Of a stretch of DNA of 64,000 nt, positions 56,901 through 64,000 are shown piece by piece. The DNA comes from Plumapathes pennacea (lineage: Eukaryota; Cnidaria; Anthozoa; Antipatharia; Myriopathidae): NCBI GenBank assembly GCA_964036295.1, contig OZ038464.1, positions 23,200,008-23,264,007 of the forward strand. Direction: 5' to 3'. The position numbers and the translations under genes were made by a program. The stretch's first letter is position 1, and every line of letters begins with the position of its first letter. A model generated the notes under the pieces. That model was not told the DNA's origin, made no database searches, and was given only the letters and a program-made list of their open reading frames with translations.

Positions 56901-58883
56901 TAAGAGGACAGACACATAAAAAACTGACGTCAATTTGTTAATTCAGCTATTTTATCAAATACAGTGCCAACCGTTTACTCGTGCACCTGCATAAAAAGAT
57001 CGCGTTTCTTTATGGTTTTCCCGACAGTTGAAGCGAATTTCATGCGACCCTTTTTTACACCTGCGAATGCTAAAGATCTAGTTATCACCAACAAGCTGCT
57101 TCTTTTCACAGTGTATGATTTTTAATGACTCTGTCAAGCTCATATTCTGCCGTCTAATTTTATTGTTTTTAAAGGCGGGGTGGTATCCTAGATTCTAACA
57201 CTTTAAACTGTAAATTCCCAGTCAACACGACTTCTGGTCCGACATCAATTTCCAGGACGTATGAAATCTACGTCCAGATAAAATCCATGACCACAAAAAC
57301 TAATGTGAAAACCCCGGGGGGGGGGGGGGGGGTACTCAATAGGAATTTGGGTAGGGGGGTTCCGCTGACTCTATAAAACCCTGACCCTATTCAAGACACA
57401 AAAACGGAAATTTTGCTACCCTGTCTAAGTCAAAGTGCTCTAATTTCATACCCTGTTCAAGACTAAGTTTAGATAAGTTAGCCTGTGTTGCACGCGTTTC
57501 CACTGGAACAGGCGAAGAAATCGCGCGAAAATGGCGAGAGCAAAAATATGGTTGAGGGGGGAGGGGAAGAGAAGAAAATCTTCGGAAAATAACCCTGTTT
57601 AAGACACGAAAATGTAAATTTTGATACCATGTTTAAGACAGAAGACCCTGAAAATGATACCCTATTGGTCGGAACATCCCTGTATAGGAAATATATGGGA
57701 GTACCCCCCGGGGGGGGAGGTGAAAACGGGGATTAGCGTGAGTCATTCGAATTAAACTGACGCTCGGATAACGTTTCACTCGCCTGCCTTTCCTTGCAGT
57801 TAATTCCACTGTTTGCGACAGTCAGTGCAGGTTGTACAGGTGCTGTGTATTGTCTCATCCGTTCAGCAACCCGAAACCCAGATGCCGCGTATGTAATGGT
57901 TCATTTCTCATCTATCCTATTATTTAATGAACGACCCTTTCACTTTGGTACACTTATTTTCTTCAGTGGTTGTTAGAACTTGTGTAACAAGGCCTTGCAG
58001 GGAGGAATTAGCTTCTTGCGAGAGGTGCCTTGTCACAGTCCGGGATCTTTTATATTGAGTAGATCAGGACTAGCAATCAGGACTCGTTGTCGTTTATTTT
58101 GGTCCGAAGACCTTCACCAACCGACTCTCAGGCAAAACTCCCCGTCAGATGAAAGGACGCGAATACTAATAATGCTCTTAACCAATAGTAGTTGGACAAG
58201 TCAAGTCCGGCTGGACAAAGAACAAAGTCTACAGGATATATATATTACACCTCTGGACCTCTGGACCTGTCTACTCATTTCATATTCTGTTCACTTCATC
58301 ACAAGCAGAGTTCACACTTAGATCTGAGCAGCTGGCAAAACTAGATTTCAAAAGTTTCAAAGTGCCTTCCTTTTGCGTAAAACTGCTCCGTAACACTTCT
58401 ATATGTCACCCAGGGCGAAAGCGCAGCCCGGGCGTTAATCAACGAGAAGAAGCGCAACGTTAGGAAAATTTCATGTGATGTGAAGATTGTGCGCCTTGGC
58501 CCGTTTTGCGAGTTGTGTTTCAGTTTTATATGTTGTAGTAAAACTGAGACATCTTTTAAAAAATGATAAAACTAAATCCAGTAATTATCTTGGCACAAAC
58601 TATTTGTTTCGGGTTTTGTGCTCAGTCAATACTTGAATTGTAATGGAAACCCTTATTGATTTTTTCCTCCAGCTGGGACAGGAAGAACAACCCTTATCCT
58701 TGGCAACGAGTCAAGTACAATGAGAATGTGAAGGTAAGGGGCACTTTAGGCAAAAGATGGTCGGTATAGTTTCCATCTGACCACTGACGTACTTAATTAT
58801 TTTCTTCTGTTTCCTTCTAGTTTTACAGCAGGAAAGACTTTAACGGGATTGAAAACAAGAGGCCTGATGTTCCACTTGACTGA
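53931..58883 (+). CDS. NDUFA4: NDUFA4 copy B, two alternative first exons
   Basis: Shared exons are 57800-57888, 58673-58733 and 58821-58883. Two candidate first exons, each 33 bp with the same donor phase, lie upstream: 1a at 53931-53963 (MAFVFFRRYPE) and 1b at 55983-56015 (MALVFFRRYPE). Either gives 81 residues, differing at one residue in the first exon. The protein has a basic start, a membrane helix (LFATVSAGCTGAVYCLIRSA), NPDAAWDRKNNPYPW and a tail ending ENKRPDVPLD. The role is as for copy A (complex IV subunit of the inner membrane). Exons 3 and 4 are almost identical in DNA to copy A while exon 2 differs strongly. Whether both first exons are used, or one is a dead duplicate, needs transcripts. 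Confidence 0.9.
54962..55110. repeat. Minisatellite C, 21-bp unit with 42-bp dimer period
   Basis: GTTACTCGTGCCTGTTCGCA plus T alternates with GTTACTCGTGACTATTCGTA plus C (21 bp each). There are about five clear units and decaying ones beyond. It lies between the two first exons of NDUFA4-B. Confidence 0.85.
56333..56796. mobile_element. Element bounded by AATAAGAGGACAGACACATA inverted ends
   Basis: ATCAATAAGAGGACAGACAC at 56333 onward, followed by ATAAAA, is inverted at about 56770-56796. The enclosed ~410 bp has no recognisable coding. The right end doubles as part of the left arm of the large palindrome at 56756-56936, so the structure is nested or compound. Confidence 0.65.
56756..56936. 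repeat. 181-bp near-perfect palindrome in NDUFA4-B intron 1
   Basis: Left arm 56756-56838 and right arm 56854-56936 (83 bp each) are inverses with two mismatches around a 15-nt centre that itself contains GGCGAAGCGCC, a mini-hairpin. It would fold as a long cruciform or RNA hairpin. Confidence 0.93.
57313..57719 (+). mobile_element. ~407-bp non-autonomous element, copy 1, 8-bp target duplication
   Basis: It begins in a CCCGGGG run followed by GTACTCAATAGGAATTTGGG and ends GGAAATATATGGGAGTACCC followed by CCGGGG. The G/C-run plus GTACTC ends form short inverted repeats. Flanks GTGAAAAC at 57305-57312 and 57720-57727 are a perfect 8-bp direct repeat. It is about 93 percent like the copy at 62948-63345 by eye. 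It lies in NDUFA4-B intron 1, 80 bp before exon 2. Confidence 0.9.
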
Positions 58884-59315
58884 AAGCCGTCAAAACAACT
58901 TTAGTTAGCATTCGCGACGGGATTTGCAATTGATTTTAGGCCGCGTCGAAAGTAGTCGAGGCAACTGGCAGTTCGCAGATATCCTCTCGGCCCGGCCGAG
59001 CTCAGACTTCGTCTATCGTTGTTTGCAGAGTTAGTTTTAATTTAAGTCCAAGATGAATTTTCGCTACCTTTGGCAGAAACTTTTTCATTTACTGTCAGGA
59101 GTGTTATGGACTCCTGCTTAAGTTAAGCAAATATATGTCCCTGCGAACCCGCTGTTTTGTTTGTGGTGTCTACCGTGGCTCGTGGGCCATTTTCGCTGAA
59201 AGCTGGGACGACATTTCCCCTGGGAGAGGAATCCGGCTAGGTGGGGAGGAGACACGTGACTCATTTGTCCTGGGGCCGCGTGCGGTGTCGAGTGAGCGGC
59301 AAACTTAGAGCCATC
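58884..59315. other. NDUFA4-B 3' UTR and SLC6 promoter region
   Basis: About 430 bp between the NDUFA4-B stop and the SLC6 start codon. CpG-rich around 58920-59010 and 59270-59300. No canonical poly(A) hexamer was noticed and no gene seen. Confidence 0.45.
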
Positions 59316-62300
59316 ATGGATGCAGGGGAAGCGCCGAAGAGAGAAAAATGGGACAGAAAGATCGAGTTTCTCTTCGCTTGTATTGGCTTCTGTGTTGGTT
59401 ACGGTAACCTTTGGCGTTTTCCATACATGTGCTTCAAAAACGGAGGAGGTATGGATTGCATCTGTTGCATATGCAGGACCTTTTTCCAATGCAAATGTCA
59501 GCAAAGACATTCTTTCGTAATGTACACATCACAGACACTGATTCTATACAAGTTTTGGGCTTGTTTCTACCCTTTCTCGCGCATCGAAGTCTTTGCATTC
59601 CACATACTCTTTTGCAATTATTCGTTTGGTTCCACAACAGCGCATCAAAACATCCAGCCGCCTGTATATTCTCCAGGGCCCTCCAGGGGTCACGCTTTTT
59701 AAGCCTTGTTCGTTAAGACTTCTGTTTGTGCACGGCCAGAACTACAGAAATTCCCCCACATTACAGATTTCGGGCGCATCGCAAAACGAAGAAAACGACA
59801 GTCGCTTCCATACGCGTACGTTGGTGCGTTTCGGATACTTCAAATGCCGTTTAGCCATGCATCTGACCGGTTTCGTCGAAAACATAGAACTCTTTGTCTG
59901 AGTAGTTTATACTAAGTAGGAATGCTGATATTTCACCGCGCTGTGCGTAGTATGTTCAGCTTGCGCGAGTGCATATATCAATCTTCCGCAGTGCTATGTC
60001 TCAATGCAAGCTATTTTTTGCATGATGTGATGTGTGATAAACTCATATATATGAACTGCGGATAGGAATATATATATGAGTTTATCATATATACATCATA
60101 TCAGTCATATCACTATGACGGGTATAAATCGAACCAGACACTTGACCTTGTGAAGGTCATGGGTTCGATTCCCGTTGAAGCCCGGATTTTTTCCAGGCTC
60201 ATATGGCAACTGCTTAAATAAGTTGCTTCACTCACTGCGATGATCAAATTCACAATATTATTCTATTTTTGCATGTTGCAAAATTTTTGTTGTCAGCTAT
60301 TTTGTGTCCCCACAATTCCACCAACAAGAAGTTGTTTGGCTGGATCATTTATCAATGTGCTCATAAATTATTTTTTTTATTGTTGTCAGAATATGGTTCA
60401 GGAATTTACACAATGTTAGGGGTATATTTAGCAAGTTATGCTTTGCCTAAATGTGTATCACTTCCCAAATGCACAATGTGTGTTGTTTTGTTTTGTTGTT
60501 TTGGATGTTTTACAGGTCATTATTTATGAGATTAGATCACCTCATTTGGAGGTAGTTGTTTTGTTGTTTGTTTATTTTACTATACTCAAAAAGGATTCCA
60601 CAGCAGGGGCAAATCCAGACTGGTTTACACCGGTTTACAGAATCTGATCAAATCAGTTCTAAGAAACATTCTCATCCTCTGGAAACAGCAGGAAACGGCA
60701 TATTAGAGAGCCAAGTCTTGAGCTTTTTCCAGGGGAGCATACCCCCAGACCCTCCTAGCAGCGAGCACCTTTTGGAAACCTGCCAGATTTTCTCCTGGAT
60801 CTATCCCTGCACAGAAGCAACATAACTTTTCAGTGCATTAGTCAGTTTGTAATTTTCACTAATAAAGTGCAGATATATTCCTTTGAATTCCCTGCTAACA
60901 TCCACTCGTGAGAGCTACCCATGCTGTGAAAGGAGGGTCCTTGCTTGTAGATGGAGGGGATTTGACCCAAACATCATTATGCAGTAGGTTAGCAGGACCA
61001 GGCAATAATATATTAGTACCTTTTTGAAGACTCCTGTGTGTACATGCACTAGTGCACCAAGGCCACAACATTATTTTGTTTGACCTGTTATAGAGCATTG
61101 GTAGAAGAACTTTTTAGATTGCAACTTGGAATCATCAGCTGGGTGTCTCTTAACATTTACCAATGGAAAAACAGGAGTTTTAGTACCCTAAAAATACTAA
61201 GAAATATATCAAGACAGCACATCTGGCTGTAAGAAAGCTCTCTAGATAGGTTTTTTGTTGTTTTATTTCCAGGGGCTTTTCTGCTACCTTACTTACTGTT
61301 CCTATTTTTGGGTGGTATACCAACATTTGTGTTGGAGCTCAGTGTCGGACAGCTGACTCAATCTGAACCAGTCTATGCTTGGAACAAGATCAGCCCACTG
61401 CTTTCAGGTATGGACTGGTTCCACTGGAATGTGTAACTGCTCAGAAGTTTAGTTGCTGGTATGAATCTTTTCTAAATATCATGGCCATCACTGTTGATCT
61501 GTCTGTAATAAATTATGTTAACTGAGGTATGTAGACAGGTGTACATGCAGTTGTGGTTATGAACATAATTTCTAAATTACCCAACAGTTTGACCAGGTTT
61601 TATGTGTTTACCTTTATGCCAGGAATTGGTTATGCCAGCATAGCAATATCCTTTCTGGTGTCTATCTACTACAATGTGATCATGGCATGGTCGTTGCTGT
61701 TTTTCTACAACGCATTCAAGGCCGACATTCCTTGGGTAGGGTGTGACCACAGCTGGAATACAGCTGAGTGTTATGTGCACAATGCATCCAACCCAAATGC
61801 CACAGGAGTATCCTCAGCTAGAGAGTTCCTTGTGTAAGTATACATAAGCACTACCTTATTACATTTTACCTTTTTGAGCAGATCTAGGAGTTTGGGGCAA
61901 GCATAGGTGGTTGAAAGGTCAAGGAGGACTTGGGACAAAAGGCTGACAGACAGACAAAACCAGACAAACTGGTACACTAATAGTCCAGCTGAAAGACACA
62001 GCAGAGAGAGAATCTGAAGAAACATTGTGATCTCGCTGCAGGAAGGAGGTGTTGAAAGTGACTAGTGGTCTTGATGAACCAGGGCCAGTGGATGCTCCTT
62101 TAGCTGTTTGTTTGCTAGTGGCATGGATTATAATCTATTTTTGCATATGGAAAGGTGTTCGAACCACTGGCAAGGTTGGTGTAACAGTGTTTTGAAGGCA
62201 AACACACACGGAAACACGGACACACCCACACACAGACATGTAAGAACTAATACACCTGCATGTGGACGCACACACATATCAGTCATGGAGTTCCATAAAT

Positions 62301-63993
62301 TTGTCTTGGGTACAGTAAATGCTCTTATCAGCCCCTCCCTTCCCCCCCCCCTTCCCATCTACTAGGTCATTTTTTAAAATAAGCCCCCTCCCCACTCCCA
62401 CCATTTTCATGCTGTTGACTTTGAGCTCCAAAATGCTACACCAGAGCTCCATTCATTCTGAGTGGCCAAAAATATGGGCCGTATTTATGAAACAGACTTG
62501 GTGAAGGTATGACTATTATAAAGAGGTGTTTGTTCAGTTAATTTGTACAGGTGAAAGTATGAAAAAATGATGTTAGATCCAGGCTCCTGGGGTTAGATTC
62601 AACCAAAAGTTTTTGGTCTCTCAGTCCAACTTGAACCCAGAAAATAGGCACTTGAGATGGTAAATGATATGAATCTGGCCTTTCAATTTGAAAATATGGA
62701 GTTTAGCTTGTCTACGAACACTTGAAAACGCATCACTGTGCACGTAGTCTCACCCACCCTGCCGTGCGGCAAATATTTTTTAGCGGCTGGCCGACTGGTG
62801 ACGTTGCGCTGTACAGCAAAAGATTAATAATCATCTAGCGGAAAATAGAGAAAAATCCCGGATCCCGACAACCACCTACAGGGCGAGGGGGCAATTATCG
62901 TATTTCTAGTTAAATAAGCCCCCCGGGGCTTATTAGAGCATTTACGGCCCGGGGGTACTCCCATATATTTCCTATATAGGGATGTTCCGCCTGATAGGGT
63001 ATCATTTTCAGGGTCTTCTGTCTTAAACAGGGTATCAAATTTCACATTTTTGTGTCTTAAACAAGGTTATTTTCTGAAGATTTTCTCCTCTTCCCCTCCC
63101 CCCTCAACCACATTTTTGCTCTCGTCATTTTCGCGTGATTTCTTCATATGTTCCAGTGGAAACGCGTGCAACGCAGGCTAACTTATCTAAACTTAGTCTT
63201 GAACAGGGTATCAAATTAGAGCACTTTGTCTTAGACAGGGTAGCAAAATTTCCGTTTTTGTGTCTTGAATAGGGTCAGGGTTTTATAGAGTCAGCGGAAC
63301 ACCCCTACCCAAATTCCTATTGAGTACCCCCCTCCCCCCCCCGGGATTTACGGTATCGCTCTCAGTATAATAGTAAGTGTTCACCGTATTTTTCGCAGAT
63401 CGTGTACGTCACTGCCACAGCACCGTACGTTGTATTGGTGATTCTGTTTTTTCGTGGAGTCACGCTGCCTGGGGCAAGTGATGGCATCATCTACTACCTT
63501 GTTCCTGACTTTGAACGTCTACTGGATCCGAGGGTCAGTGTGTAGTTCGCGGTTTGTTTAGTTGGCTGGCCTTCCAATCACATCCTGAACTCCTGGATTT
63601 TCTGCTTGTTGTTTCTAGGTGTGGATTGATGCAGCCTCTCAAATCCTGTACTCTCTTGCCATGGGACTTGGTGTTACTCTAACGTTTGCCAGCTACAACC
63701 CAAGGAACAACAATGTCATCAAGTGGGTGAAAAAGGCTCGAGCCGTAGCCCTTTGTCGCTTTAACGAAGGGCTAACGCTCAAAACGTTAGTCAGTGAAAC
63801 TTCTTAACAACTGCTAACGGATTCCGCAACTTTCCTCTTTTTTCTCTTTTTATTTTTTATCCCGGAAGAGATGCGCTGATCGTGTCCGTAAGCAACTGCC
63901 TGACGAGCGTGTTCGCCGGCTTTGTCATTTTCTCCATTCTCGGCTTCATCGCCGGCCAGCAGGGAAAAAGCGTTGCAGATATTGCTTCTCAAG
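59316..63993 (+). CDS. SLC6-family Na+/Cl- dependent symporter, 3' end outside window
   Basis: Seven exons are visible: 59316-59448, 61273-61407, 61623-61833, 62042-62174, 63399-63533, 63619-63722 and 63869-63993, all in phase, about 325 residues. It starts [22 protein letters not shown]1 has the family signature [26 protein letters not shown]2 is [20 protein letters not shown] and TM3 contains [18 protein letters not shown] glycosylatable extracellular loop follows (NASNPNATG, with flanking Cys). TM4-5 come next, then TM6 [15 protein letters not shown], in which the Gln and Ser used for chloride binding in GABA transporters are kept, then SYNPRNNN and TM7. SLC6 proteins carry amino acids, GABA, taurine, creatine or monoamines; the substrate cannot be fixed from this part. 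The exon 7 acceptor is CCCGGAAG. Frame remains open at a donor at 63994. Confidence 0.92.
60030..60260. mobile_element. tRNA-derived SINE-like element beside a TA-rich palindrome
   Basis: GGTCATGGGTTCGATTCCCG at about 60156-60175 contains a tRNA B box (GGTTCGATTCC), followed by a tail ending TCACTGCGATGATCA. No cloverleaf closes, so it is not a tRNA gene. Just upstream, TGATAAACTCATATATAT and its inverse face each other around a 17-nt centre (60037-60091). Confidence 0.55.
60620..60815 (+). repeat. Dispersed repeat, copy 2
   Basis: In SLC6 intron 1; it shares ACACCGGTTTACxG, CATACCCCCA and TTCTCCTGGATCTxxCCCTG phrases in the same order as 51450-51665. Confidence 0.6.
62310..62430 (+). repeat. 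Dispersed repeat, copy 2 (AAATAAGCCCC family)
   Basis: In SLC6 intron 4. It runs ACAGTAAATGC, a C-rich block, AAATAAGCCCCCTCCCC, CCATTTTCATG and TTTGAGCTCCAAAA, and aligns with the inverse of 32770-32880. Confidence 0.65.
62948..63345 (-). mobile_element. ~398-bp non-autonomous element, copy 2, 8-bp target duplication
   Basis: The inverse of the element at 57313-57719, with nearly every phrase kept. It is flanked by ATTTACGG at 62940-62947 and 63346-63353, a perfect 8-bp duplication. It has inserted into an older repeat whose left part reads AAATAAGCCCCCCGGGGCTT. It lies in SLC6 intron 4. Confidence 0.92.
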
Positions 63994-64000
63994 GTAAGTT

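Noticed and set aside
59241..59702. 153-codon ORF at the SLC6 first exon
   Set aside because: Only 59316-59448 is coding; beyond the GTATGG donor the translation loses all SLC6 similarity.
60100..60185. tRNA gene
   Set aside because: Only a B box is present; no acceptor stem or cloverleaf can be closed, so a SINE relic is likelier.

Overview
The window looks like nuclear DNA of a marine invertebrate, most likely an anthozoan cnidarian such as a coral or sea anemone. Genes are intron-rich with short introns (about 0.1-2.5 kb), the orthologues are animal ones, and many small inverted-repeat elements and degenerate DIRS and BEL/Pao retroelements lie between them. The species is inferred from gene content only. 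No rRNA gene, intact tRNA gene or CRISPR array was seen.

Layout. 1-1916 (-): a secreted or membrane-anchored NOTUM/pectin-acetylesterase-like hydrolase, cut by the window edge. 1917-14100: gene-poor, holding a decayed BEL/Pao element, a LINE endonuclease scrap, two adjacent 21-bp minisatellites and a decayed DIRS-type tyrosine-recombinase retroelement (-). 16200-16510 (-): a frameshifted exon of unknown family. 17277-21491 (+): shugoshin. 22737-24610 (+): SPO16. 25734-30418 (-): ACBD5. 31378-37920 (+): BZW (eIF5-mimic protein). 38627-41429 (-): MRPL45. 41596-42711 (+): NDUFA4, copy A. 43386-44195 (-): an intronless AlkD-like DNA glycosylase. 44309-53611 (+): glycyl-tRNA synthetase. 53931-58883 (+): NDUFA4, copy B, with two possible first exons. 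59316 to the window end (+): an SLC6 Na+/Cl- symporter, cut by the edge.

How genes relate. Three gene pairs are divergent with short shared promoters (ACBD5/BZW, MRPL45/NDUFA4-A, AlkD-like/GARS). Shugoshin and SPO16, both chromosome-segregation or meiotic genes, are neighbours in tandem. Several genes serve mitochondria or peroxisomes (MRPL45, two NDUFA4, the predicted mitochondrial form of GARS, ACBD5). All exon models were built by hand from reading-frame phase, GT-AG (or U12) splice sites and remembered family sequence; each phase was checked to close.

Most notable: two U12-type introns, one AT-AC in SPO16 and one GT-AG in GARS; two NDUFA4 copies on either side of GARS whose 3' halves, intron included, look homogenised; a TTTGGTCGAC motif before all three NDUFA4 first exons; a 64-74 bp palindromic element with perfect 9-bp target duplications, one copy ending 15 bp before the SPO16 start codon; a second ~400-bp element family with perfect 8-bp target duplications; and a ~181-bp near-perfect palindrome.
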